22,841 nt of DNA from JAISGQ01 sp964500965 (GCA_964500965.1 CAZCQZ010000032.1:1-22841), one strand, 5' to 3'; positions 8,528 through 15,061 are shown, counted from the first letter of the stretch. The notes: generated by a model from the sequence alone, not told the origin. Numbers and translations: made by a program.

Positions 8528-8902
8528 TTATTCCTCTTTATCATTATCCTTTGTTGCAGAGCCGAACGCAATATATGTTAGGCTTTCGAGAATACAGCTC
8601 AGGGTAAGTAATACAACCGCCGTTACCGCAAAAATCATTATCAGACTTACGCATTTTTCAAGATTTTTTGCATTCCAGCCGTACAGCACCGAAATCGGAA
8701 TTGCGGCAAAAAGCAGAGTTGCCGCAGTATAATAGGCAATTTTTCTGACTACTATGCATCGACGGCGTGAATATTCCCTGTCACTTATTACGTATTCTTT
8801 AACTTTTTTCTGCCCGTCATATTCAGTCAGTTTTTCGTGGCATCTTTCGCATTCCGTCGCTTCGTCGGGAAAACAAAATCCGCATTTTTCGCATTTTTTC
8901 AT
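8528..8902 (-). CDS. Small zinc-ribbon membrane protein upstream of remB
   Basis: A 124-residue protein. Its N-terminus holds a zinc ribbon, Cys4, Cys7, Cys18 and Cys21 (CEKC and CERC knuckles). A basic stretch follows, then two hydrophobic helices at about 52-72 and 84-108, and an acidic tail. AAGGA about eight bases before the ATG supports the start. It appears to be first in a run with remB, the second zinc-ribbon gene, gyrB, the YcxB-like gene and gyrA. Function is unknown. The ribbon would lie in the cytoplasm if the two helices form a hairpin, which I infer and cannot show. Confidence 0.72.
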   Translation of the reverse strand: MKKCEKCGFCFPDEATECERCHEKLTEYDGQKKVKEYVISDREYSRRRCIVVRKIAYYTAATLLFAAIPISVLYGWNAKNLEKCVSLIMIFAVTAVVLLTLSCILESLTYIAFGSATKDNDKEE

Positions 8903-8989
8903 GACTTCATTCCTTATTCTTAATTTCTTGGTTAGATTGTCGGGGAAATTTTAAGCTTGTTTTTTATTTCTACCATCATCAGAGGGAGT

Positions 8990-9243
8990 TTGTATAGCTC
9001 CCCTTGTCAGGGGAGCTGTCACGAAGTGACTGAGGGGTAGTTATTGCTTGGATTTACGATACTGGTTACAACTTAGCTTACCGGTTAATCTGACAATCCC
9101 CCGATTGAAGCCGTAGGCTTCAATATAGAAGCCGAATGGCTTCAATATTCCCCATTTACACAAGGGGACTCGGATTATTGATAAATCAGAATTTATCAAT
9201 TAAATCACCAACGGGACGCCGAGGACGTCGTCCCCTACGGAGT
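8990..9243. repeat. Intergenic repeat island 3
   Basis: Located between recF and the first zinc-ribbon gene (gap 8903-9294). It opens with AGCTCCCC-TTGTCA-GGGGAGCT at 8996-9017 followed directly by GTCAC-GAA-GTGAC at 9018-9030 and GAGGGG. This is the same two-hairpin architecture as the 102-bp unit (there read on the minus strand) but with a different second hairpin. Next comes a CAATCCCCC...TTTACACAAGGGGA frame holding TTGAAGCC-GTA-GGCTTCAA (9105-9123) and GAAGCC-GAAT-GGCTTC (9128-9143), then the ACGGGACGCCGAGGACGTCG module at 9211-9240. No gene is visible. Confidence 0.82.
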
Positions 9244-9294
9244 TAAATTTAGTAGCAGTTGAAAAAATAAAATCCAGGCATTATAAAACCAACA

Positions 9295-10398
9295 TTATTT
9301 ACTGTTAAAACTGCCGTTTTCGACCTCGAAAATTTTTCCCTTTGTTACCTTTTTCAGAGAATTTTTATCGCAGCAGGTTATCATGACCTGCCAGCCGTCA
9401 AGCTTGCCGAGCAGAAATTTCTGCCGTGATGTATCAAGCTCGCTTAAAACATCGTCAAGCACGGCTATGGGCATTTCTCCTGCGGTACTGCTCATAAGCT
9501 CGGCTTCTCCCAGCTTAAGCGCAAGCACACAGCTTCTTTTCTGACCCTGTGAGCCGAAATGACGTACCGGCATTGAATCAAGGCGTATATCTATATCATC
9601 TCTGTGCGGACCGTAATAAGTGAATCCCAGCGTTAAATCACTGCCTCTGCCCTCTCTGAGCTTTGTATACAGCGCATCGCGGTATTCTTCCTCGTTTTCG
9701 CCGGCATTTTTTAAAAAGGAACAGGCATATCTTGCATCGAAAATTTCTCTGCCCTCGGAAATGCCGCTGTATATTCCCGCCGCTTTTTCCGAAAGTCTTA
9801 AAAGATATTTATATCTTGTCACGGCTATCTGCGCTCCGTACTGAGCAACAAGCTCGTCCCATGTGGCAAGCATTGAGCCGTCTGCCATTTTGTCCTTTAT
9901 CTGCTTGAGCAGTGCGTTCCGCTGTCTGAGAAGCTTTGTATAGCGTACAACGGTATTTGTAAAGCTGGGCTTCATCTGGCAAATCGAACAATCGACAAAG
10001 GAACGTCTGCCCTCTGCCGCTCCCGATACAAGCTTAACATGCTCCGGTGCGAATACAACGGCACACAAAGAGCCTATCATATTGCCGGGAACAAGGTCAT
10101 AAACGCCGTTTAAAGTGACCGAACGCCCCTGGGGGTATATTATCATCGAAGCGGTCTGGTCGCGTCCGTGAGAGTGAAAATCAAGGGCTATTTGCGAAGT
10201 CTCCTTGCCGAAGCTTATCATCTCACTGTTTTTTGCTCCGCGAAAGCTTTTCGCTCCCGTAAACATCCAGAGTGCTTCCAGAAGATTCGTTTTACCCTGT
10301 CCGTTATTTCCGCAGAAAATATTCACCGACGGTGAAAACTCTATTACTTCGTTTTTAATATTGCGAAAATCGCAGGCTTTTAGCTTTTTCGCTATCAT
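9295..10398 (-). CDS. recF: DNA replication and repair protein RecF
   Basis: RecF is an ABC/SMC-type ATPase that loads RecA on gapped DNA with RecO and RecR. From the chosen start the protein has 367 residues, the usual size. Walker A is GNNGQGKT at 30-37; the ABC signature region is FGSQGQKRS; Walker B and D-loop are LDDVLSELD starting near 314. I place the start at the ATG that overlaps the S4 gene's TGA (ATGA), giving MIAKKLKACDFRN, rather than ten codons upstream, because family members begin just before this segment and the overlap implies coupled translation. The order S4 gene then recF is standard in Firmicutes, but here the pair is separated from dnaN by repeat island 4. Identification is secure. 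Confidence 0.96.
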   Translation of the reverse strand: MIAKKLKACDFRNIKNEVIEFSPSVNIFCGNNGQGKTNLLEALWMFTGAKSFRGAKNSEMISFGKETSQIALDFHSHGRDQTASMIIYPQGRSVTLNGVYDLVPGNMIGSLCAVVFAPEHVKLVSGAAEGRRSFVDCSICQMKPSFTNTVVRYTKLLRQRNALLKQIKDKMADGSMLATWDELVAQYGAQIAVTRYKYLLRLSEKAAGIYSGISEGREIFDARYACSFLKNAGENEEEYRDALYTKLREGRGSDLTLGFTYYGPHRDDIDIRLDSMPVRHFGSQGQKRSCVLALKLGEAELMSSTAGEMPIAVLDDVLSELDTSRQKFLLGKLDGWQVMITCCDKNSLKKVTKGKIFEVENGSFNSK

Positions 10399-10601
10399 AC
10401 CGTGACCCTTAGCTTTTCGCCCATACAAACTATTTCGTCATCGGGATAAAGCTTTTTTCCTCTTGCGGTGCATACCTCGCCGTTTACGGTGACAGAGCCG
10501 CTTTGAATAAGCTGCTTTGCTTCTCCTCCCGACTGTATTCCGGCAAGCTTTAAAAAGCTGTCAAGCTTGATGTATTCAGTTGTTATCTCGATTTCTCTCA
10601 T
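10395..10601 (-). CDS. yaaA: S4-domain RNA-binding protein (YaaA/RlbA type)
   Basis: A 68-residue protein consisting essentially of one S4 RNA-binding domain (KLDSFLKLAGIQSGGEAKQL...SVTVNGEVCTARGKKLYPDD). The family is encoded between dnaN and recF in Bacillus and many Firmicutes; the Bacillus protein YaaA is linked to ribosome assembly (RlbA). Its stop codon overlaps the recF start. The upstream segment (10602-10620) has a possible GAGGAAAAG Shine-Dalgarno. The role in this organism is inferred from family and synteny. Confidence 0.9.
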   Translation of the reverse strand: MREIEITTEYIKLDSFLKLAGIQSGGEAKQLIQSGSVTVNGEVCTARGKKLYPDDEIVCMGEKLRVTV

Positions 10602-10624
10602 AGACTTTTCCTCTTGTTTGTTTT

Positions 10625-11040
10625 TTTGAAGTTATCAATTATTATGGCTTTTTTTCGTAAATTGGGAGTATATCAAAGCTTCGCTTTGATTATCAAAACC
10701 TACAGTTTTGATTGAGGGATTGTCAATTGCTTGGATTTATCATTTTGGCTTAACTTGTTGATAAATTCTGACAATCCCCCGATTGAATCCGCAGGATTCA
10801 ATATCCCCCATTTGCACAAGGGGGATTTTGGTTGTTGATAAAATTTACTCTATTACACAAGGAGGACTTAGCTTTTTTGATAATTTTAAAGCTTTGCTTT
10901 TTCAAACATCTCTCCCTCCGTCAAAAATCTTTGATTTTTGACACCTCCCTCGTCAGAGGGAGGCTTTATTTTGATAAATCAGAATTTATCTTTCAATCCC
11001 ACACCGGGACGCCGAGGACGTCGTCCCCTACGATTGATAA
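10625..11040. repeat. Intergenic repeat island 4
   Basis: Fills the gap between dnaN and the S4 gene. It carries the GGGAGT...GAGGGATTG frame with ATCAAAGC-TTC-GCTTTGAT (10672-10690) and TCAAAAC/GTTTTGA (10693-10711), the shared run ending GATAAATTCTG, the CAATCCCCC frame with TTGAATCC-GCA-GGATTCAA (10783-10801), the 102-bp unit at 10879-10980, and the GGGACGCCGAGGACGTCGTC module at 11003-11032. From 11041 to 11165 only AT-rich sequence is seen. If dnaN and recF share a transcript, this island is transcribed with them. Confidence 0.85.
10879..10980. repeat. 102-bp loop-variable hairpin unit, copy 3
   Basis: Same 102-bp length as copies 1 and 2. The central hairpin is GTCAAAAATC-TTT-GATTTTTGAC; again only the loop triplet differs by eye. 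Confidence 0.85.
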
Positions 11041-11165
11041 TTTTTAAGCAGTTTAAAATTATCAGTTATCAATGTTTTGATTGAGTGATAGATATTAAAG
11101 ATAAGCTTATTGATAAACCGTAATATATCATTCAACTCAACAACGAAACGCTTTTATTAACGTGT

Positions 11166-12281
11166 CTACCTTTTAGGCTGCTTTACCGGCATGAGGTAAA
11201 ATTCATAATGCTCGCCGTCGCAGGGGGTTATTCTCATAGGTTCTTCGCTGTTTCCCAGCTCGATTTTCACAACATCGGAATCAACCGCTCTGAAAGCGTC
11301 AAGAATATATTTGTTTCTGAACCATATTTCCTTTATATCAAAATCAACGTCTTCTATCCAGCTATCGTTTGCTTCGCCCAAATCGGAATGGCATTCAAGG
11401 CGTATTGCGCCCTCTCCGAAATAACAGCGCACGGGCATGTCTCCGTTTGAAAGCAGCATCAGTGCCATACGCTCCGAGCCTTCAATCATTCTGCCGACGT
11501 TAATTTTCGCTTCAACGTCCGGATTAAGGCGCAGCTTTGATACCGAACGGTAATCTATAAAGTTACCCTCAAGCACTCTCGACATAAGAGTATAATTGCC
11601 CATTCTGAACAAAACAAAGCGACGCGCTATCATAACCGTTGCATCGGCTTCCTCGTCCGAAAGCATTTTTTCAACCTCCGTGAGAGTTTTGCCCGGCACT
11701 ACAAATCCGCTTTCATGCTCGCTCTTTATCGGCTCGGTGCGTATTGCAACCCTGAATCCGTCAAGAGCAACAAGACGGAAGCAGTCAAGTCCTATTTCAA
11801 ACTTTACGCCGGTATATATAGGCTGCATGATGTTATCGGAAATGCAGAATATGGTCTGATTTATCATAGAACGCAAGGTTTTCTGAGGCAGAGTTATTGA
11901 ATTTTCGCTGAGAAAATCGGGCAGGTCGGGAAATTCGTCCGCTTTCATACCGGAAACGGTAAATGACGCACTTCCGGAGGATACGAAAATTTCATAATTT
12001 TCTTTTACTTCTATAGTCACTCTGTCATCGGGCAGCTTACGTACTATATCGGCAAATATCTTTGCAGGGTGAACTACAATTTCACCCTCCTCTTTTATAA
12101 CCGCTTCTATAGTACAGGTGATTCCCATATCGAGATTGTAGCCGCAGAGATAAAGACCGTCTGCACGGGAAGCACGGACAAGTATGCCCTCTATGGCTCT
12201 TATTGTAGATTTGGGCGATACCGCGCGGTATACCTTTGACACCGCGTCCTGTAATGCGGCTCGTTCACATATAAGCTTCAT
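11166..12281 (-). CDS. dnaN: DNA polymerase III sliding clamp, beta subunit
   Basis: The beta clamp is a homodimeric ring that tethers the replicative polymerase to DNA. The protein has 371 residues, normal for the three-domain fold (about 120 residues each). Recognisable segments are the N-terminus MKLICERAALQDAVSKVYRA with SPKSTIRAIEGILVRA, the middle-domain FCISDNIMQPIYTGVKF, VALDGFRVAIR, and the C-terminal YEFYLMPVKQPKR, where the family has the hydrophobic cleft-forming MPVRL-like end. AGAGGAAAG lies ahead of the ATG. It follows dnaA, as in nearly all Firmicutes, across a 339-bp gap that carries the origin elements. Identification is secure. Confidence 0.97.
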   Translation of the reverse strand: MKLICERAALQDAVSKVYRAVSPKSTIRAIEGILVRASRADGLYLCGYNLDMGITCTIEAVIKEEGEIVVHPAKIFADIVRKLPDDRVTIEVKENYEIFVSSGSASFTVSGMKADEFPDLPDFLSENSITLPQKTLRSMINQTIFCISDNIMQPIYTGVKFEIGLDCFRLVALDGFRVAIRTEPIKSEHESGFVVPGKTLTEVEKMLSDEEADATVMIARRFVLFRMGNYTLMSRVLEGNFIDYRSVSKLRLNPDVEAKINVGRMIEGSERMALMLLSNGDMPVRCYFGEGAIRLECHSDLGEANDSWIEDVDFDIKEIWFRNKYILDAFRAVDSDVVKIELGNSEEPMRITPCDGEHYEFYLMPVKQPKR

Positions 12282-12362
12282 ATTATCATTCTTTCCTCTG
12301 TTGGTATTTTTTTGATTTTTGTCGTTTTAACAAATAACATATCCTATGTATATGTATAAGCT

Positions 12363-12377
12363 TAGTAGTCGTAGTAG
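12363..12377 (+). promoter_or_regulatory. DnaA-trio-like element
   Basis: The plus strand reads TAG TAG TCG TAG TAG. DnaA-trios (3'-[G/A]AT-5' repeats) are the single-strand DnaA-binding sites next to the origin unwinding point in B. subtilis. Here four of five triplets match, and the orientation is right: box-like sites and the G/C patch lie on the 3' side and AT-rich DNA on the 5' side, towards dnaN. Confidence 0.65.
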
Positions 12378-12601
12378 TGTATGTCAGTTTTGGGGAAAAG
12401 CCGGCTGAAAGGGCTTGTCTCTAAGGTGGATTGAGTGTGAAAAGCTGTTGAAAAATTGTGGGTAATTTTGTCAGTAAAAAGACTTGACAGAAGTTACTGA
12501 CACTTTCCACAAGTTTTCAATGTTAATTTAAGGTGGAAGATGTTAAAAACCTGTCCTTTTCAACATTGAATTTCAATTACAACTCTTATTTTAAAAATAA
12601 T

Positions 12602-12617
12602 TGTTCCACGTGGAACA
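12602..12617. promoter_or_regulatory. parS site at the dnaA 3' end
   Basis: TGTTCCACGTGGAACA is a perfect 16-bp palindrome in the parS class recognised by ParB/Spo0J; the Bacillus consensus is TGTTNCACGTGAAACA, and the doubly symmetric C/G form is known from Pseudomonas. The palindrome extends to 20 bp (12600-12619) and abuts the dnaA stop codon. It would nucleate ParB for origin segregation and SMC loading. Confidence 0.85.
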
Positions 12618-12620
12618 ATA

Positions 12621-13916
12621 TCAGGTATTGTTCTTGATATTTCTGATAATATCGTCTATTCTCGTTTTAAAATCGGGCTGAGATTTCATTCTGTCCTCAA
12701 TCTGATTTACCGAGTAAATTACCGTAGTGTGGTCACGGCTTGTAAACTTCTCGCCTATTTCCTTATATGTAAGGTCCGTTACCTGCCTGATGATATACAT
12801 TGCAGACTGACGTGCAAGGGGAATATTGCCGCTTCTTTTGTTTGAACGAATATCCTCCGGAGCTACGTCAAAGGTGCGTGATACCTCAATAATAACCCTG
12901 TCAATAGTTACGGGGACAGGTTCGACGTCATTTAATACGTCTTTAATAGCGTTCTTTGCGGTGATGATTGAGGGTTTTTCCTTTTCAATCATGGAAAGTA
13001 CGCTCATTTTCTTAACAACGCCCTCAATCTGACGTATGTTGTTTTTCAGCTTTTCCGCGATAAATACGCAAATATCATCGCCTAAATCAAGTCCCATATC
13101 CTGACCTTTGCGCTTGATAATTGCCATTCTTGTTTCAAAATCAGGTGGCTGAATATCGGCAAGCAGACCGTTTTCAAAGCGGTTTCTCAAACGGTCGTCA
13201 AGAGATGAAATCTCTTTCGGCGGACGGTCGGAGGTAAGAACAATCTGATTGCGTTCCTGATAAAGAGCATTAAATGTGTGGAAAAATTCCTCCTGAGTGC
13301 TGTCCTTACCGCCGATAAACTGAACGTCATCAACAAGGAGCACATTGACGTATCTGTATTTTGCGCGAAATTCGGTCATGCTTTTGTTTTTCAGGGCATC
13401 AATCAGCTCGTTGGTAAACTGGTCGCCTTTAATATAGACAATATTGGCTTTCGGATTTTTTTTGAGTATCTCCGTCTTAATTGCGAAAAGAAGATGAGTT
13501 TTGCCAAGTCCCGAATTTCCGTAAATAAACAGAGGGTTATATGCATTGCCGGGGTGCTGAGCAACCGCGGAGGCGGCGGCAAAGGCAAACTGGTTAGACG
13601 AGCCTACGATGAAATTTGAAAAGGTGTATTCGTCTGCATCGCTCTTTTTCTGCTCGGTTTTAGATACCTCCGAAGGAATAAGCACTTTAGCCATGAGAGG
13701 CAGTCCGGTAACGCTTCTTATGGCATCTTCAAGCTGCGGAATAAACATATCGTTTACGGTGTTCCTGTGAAAATTGGTGGGCGCCATCATGACAAATTCA
13801 CCGGAGTTAATTTCAACCGGAGATATAGGCTCAAGCCATACATCATATGACACGTCCGACACGTTCATTTTCAGTATTTCTACAATTTTGACCCAAAGGT
13901 CATGAATCGAATCCAT
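12621..13916 (-). CDS. dnaA: Chromosomal replication initiator protein DnaA
   Basis: DnaA is the AAA+ initiator that binds DnaA boxes, oligomerises on single-stranded trios and opens the origin. The protein has 431 residues; the linker domain II is very short (about 82-98), which explains why it is smaller than the Bacillus protein. Domain III has Walker A GNSGLGKT at 133-140, Walker B LLVDDVQF at 193-200, sensor I LTSDR and the arginine-finger region RLRNRF at 242-247. Domain IV ends in the box-binding signature RDHTTVIYS at 394-402, fully conserved, so it should read standard TTATCCACA-type sites. GAAGGG lies about 15 bases before the ATG, rather far; an ATT three codons upstream would have better spacing but is unlikely. 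A sigma-A-type promoter is visible about 100 bp upstream. Confidence 0.97.
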   Translation of the reverse strand: MDSIHDLWVKIVEILKMNVSDVSYDVWLEPISPVEINSGEFVMMAPTNFHRNTVNDMFIPQLEDAIRSVTGLPLMAKVLIPSEVSKTEQKKSDADEYTFSNFIVGSSNQFAFAAASAVAQHPGNAYNPLFIYGNSGLGKTHLLFAIKTEILKKNPKANIVYIKGDQFTNELIDALKNKSMTEFRAKYRYVNVLLVDDVQFIGGKDSTQEEFFHTFNALYQERNQIVLTSDRPPKEISSLDDRLRNRFENGLLADIQPPDFETRMAIIKRKGQDMGLDLGDDICVFIAEKLKNNIRQIEGVVKKMSVLSMIEKEKPSIITAKNAIKDVLNDVEPVPVTIDRVIIEVSRTFDVAPEDIRSNKRSGNIPLARQSAMYIIRQVTDLTYKEIGEKFTSRDHTTVIYSVNQIEDRMKSQPDFKTRIDDIIRNIKNNT

Positions 13917-14013
13917 AGTTTTAATAACATTCCCTTCTTATTTTTTCCGCGTTTGCGGCACTATGAAATCATCACTTGCGGCAGTGATTTGATATAATAC
14001 CTGTAACTATAAT

Positions 14014-14042
14014 ATAATAACATATTATCGCAAAATTTTCAA
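14014..14042 (-). promoter_or_regulatory. Putative dnaA promoter
   Basis: On the minus strand TTGAAA, a 17-bp spacer and TATTAT (one mismatch in each hexamer) lie about 100 bp upstream of the dnaA start, at its own intergenic edge of the dnaA-rpmH gap. No canonical DnaA box (TTATCCACA) is seen close by. Confidence 0.5.
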
Positions 14043-14149
14043 ATAAACCGGCTTGAAAATAGGTGATAAAATTATAGCTTATTTCTATATATATTGACGA
14101 AATTTTTAATTACACAATTTTTTAATTGCGTAAGGGGGTGTGAATTTTT

Positions 14150-14500
14150 TTTTAAGAGCAAAGTCTCCATTGTGTAAAGGAGTGAACTTTTTCAATAAAC
14201 CCAAGTCCCCCTTGTGTAAATTGGGGATATTGAAGCTGTAGGCTTCAATATTGAATCCTGCGGATTCAATCGGGGGATTGTAGAATTTATTAACAAGCTA
14301 AGCCAAAATGATAAATCTGAGCAATAGGCAATCCCTCAATCAAAGCCGCAGGCTTTGATAGGCTCTCATTTACACAAGGGAGCCATAAAAAGGCGATCCC
14401 TCAGTCAAAGCCGTAGGCTTTGATATTTAACCGTAGGTTTTGATAATCAAAGCTTTGCTTTGATACGCTCCCAATTTACACAAGGGAGCCTGTGATTGAA
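14150..14500. repeat. Intergenic repeat island 5 (inverted orientation)
   Basis: Located in the divergent dnaA-rpmH gap and inverted relative to islands 1-4. It holds the TTTACACAAGGGGGA/CAATCCCCC frame with hairpins TTGAAGC/GCTTCAA (14230-14248) and TTGAATCC-TGC-GGATTCAA (14251-14269), the shared run through AAGCCAAAATGATAAATC, and two frames ending TTTACACAAGGGAGCC. These frames carry TCAAAGCC-GCA-GGCTTTGA (14340-14358), TCAAAGCC-GTA-GGCTTTGA (14405-14423) and ATCAAAGC-TTT-GCTTTGAT (14446-14464). The 102-bp unit and the GGGACGCCGAGG module are absent. From 14500 to 14820 the gap is AT-rich with decayed frame fragments and one inverted repeat (ATATTGAC 14713-14720 with GTCAATAT 14731-14738). 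Confidence 0.85.
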
Positions 14501-14823
14501 AATTTTCAGCTAACCGATAAATTTTGATTTACCAATAAGCTCAAGTCCCTTGTGTAAAGAAATAAATTTTTTTCAACAATCCCAATTTCCTTATGTAAAA
14601 ATATAATTGCATAATTTTTCAACAAATTAAATTACAACCAATATCGTAACTCACGGCAACTCATTTATGTAAAAAATATTTTTACAACGAGATTTTTAAT
14701 TATCGAAACAAGATATTGACCCGATATTGCGTCAATATTCTAAGTCTTGGGTAAAATTACGTTTTTTAAATAAAACGGAGATTAAAAAGGGATAAAACCG
14801 CATTATTACTTAAAAATATTTAC

Positions 14824-14853
14824 TTGACATAATGGCTTCTTTTCGTATATAAT
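14824..14853 (+). promoter_or_regulatory. rpmH promoter
   Basis: Consensus hexamers TTGACA and TATAAT, each a perfect match, are separated by 18 bp. They lie about 75 bp upstream of the rpmH start and would drive the rpmH-rnpA-yidD run. Confidence 0.88.
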
Positions 14854-14926
14854 GCACATTAGCAATGTGTGCGCACAGTTGACGGCGTTGTATGCCGTCG
14901 CACGTTCGGAAAGGAGGACTGCAATA

Positions 14927-15061
14927 ATGTGGAGAACATATCAGCCTAAGAAGCTTCAGAGACAGAAGGAGCACGGTTTCCGTAAAAGAATGTCAACGAG
15001 GAACGGCCGTAAGGTGCTCGCTCGCCGCCGTGCTAAGGGTCGCAAGACTCTCAGCTACTAA
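14927..15061 (+). CDS. rpmH: 50S ribosomal protein L34
   Basis: L34 is a small basic protein of the large ribosomal subunit. The 44-residue product MWRTYQPKKLQRQKEHGFRK...RRRAKGRKTLSY is the full canonical L34 and is among the most conserved sequences in this window. The start is fixed by AAGGAGG ending ten bases before the ATG. A longer frame from an ATG at 14852 can be ruled out because that ATG overlaps the -10 hexamer and would not be in the transcript. The gene order rpmH-rnpA facing away from dnaA is the classic bacterial arrangement. The terminator-like hairpin just after it would make rpmH expression higher than that of rnpA. Confidence 0.98.
   Translation: MWRTYQPKKLQRQKEHGFRKRMSTRNGRKVLARRRAKGRKTLSY

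Larger units (their letters stand above)
12282..12620. other. Predicted replication origin, unwinding region (oriC)
   Basis: This dnaA-dnaN gap matches the incC/unwinding half of the B. subtilis bipartite origin in layout. Reading the plus strand from dnaN: an AT-rich segment (12297-12360), a DnaA-trio-like run (12363-12377), a G/C-rich patch (12391-12415), then box-like 9-mers all in the same orientation. The best is TGTGGGTAA at 12457-12465, one mismatch from TGTGGATAA; TGGGGAAAA at 12391 and TGTTGAAAA at 12445 have two. TTTCCACA in the opposite sense is at 12504-12511. Inverted repeats are TGTCAGTAA/TTACTGACA (12469-12477, 12494-12502) and TTCAATGTT/AACATTGAA (12516-12524, 12562-12570). 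A parS site closes the region at dnaA. Boxes are degenerate, so confidence comes mostly from arrangement and location. Confidence 0.75.

Noticed and set aside
10399..10428. Ten-codon longer RecF start
   Set aside because: The ATGA overlap and family N-termini favour the ATG at 10398.
165..11040. Insertion sequence or standard MITE
   Set aside because: No transposase frame, no single outer terminal inverted repeat and no target-site duplication could be seen; a non-autonomous mobile origin remains possible.
12400..12500. TTGACA at 12484 as a plus-strand promoter
   Set aside because: No -10 hexamer lies at a suitable distance and no plus-strand gene follows; the hexamer is within the inverted-repeat spacer.
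14200..14480. TTTACACAA in the repeats as DnaA boxes
   Set aside because: It differs from TTATNCACA at several positions and occurs in all islands, including ones far from the origin, so it is a repeat-frame element.
165..14500. CRISPR array
   Set aside because: Repeats are dispersed, long, mosaic and lack regular 25-40 nt unique spacers; no cas gene is present.
14852..14926. N-terminal extension of L34 from an upstream ATG
   Set aside because: The ATG overlaps the -10 hexamer of the promoter, and the AAGGAGG plus canonical L34 start lie at 14927.
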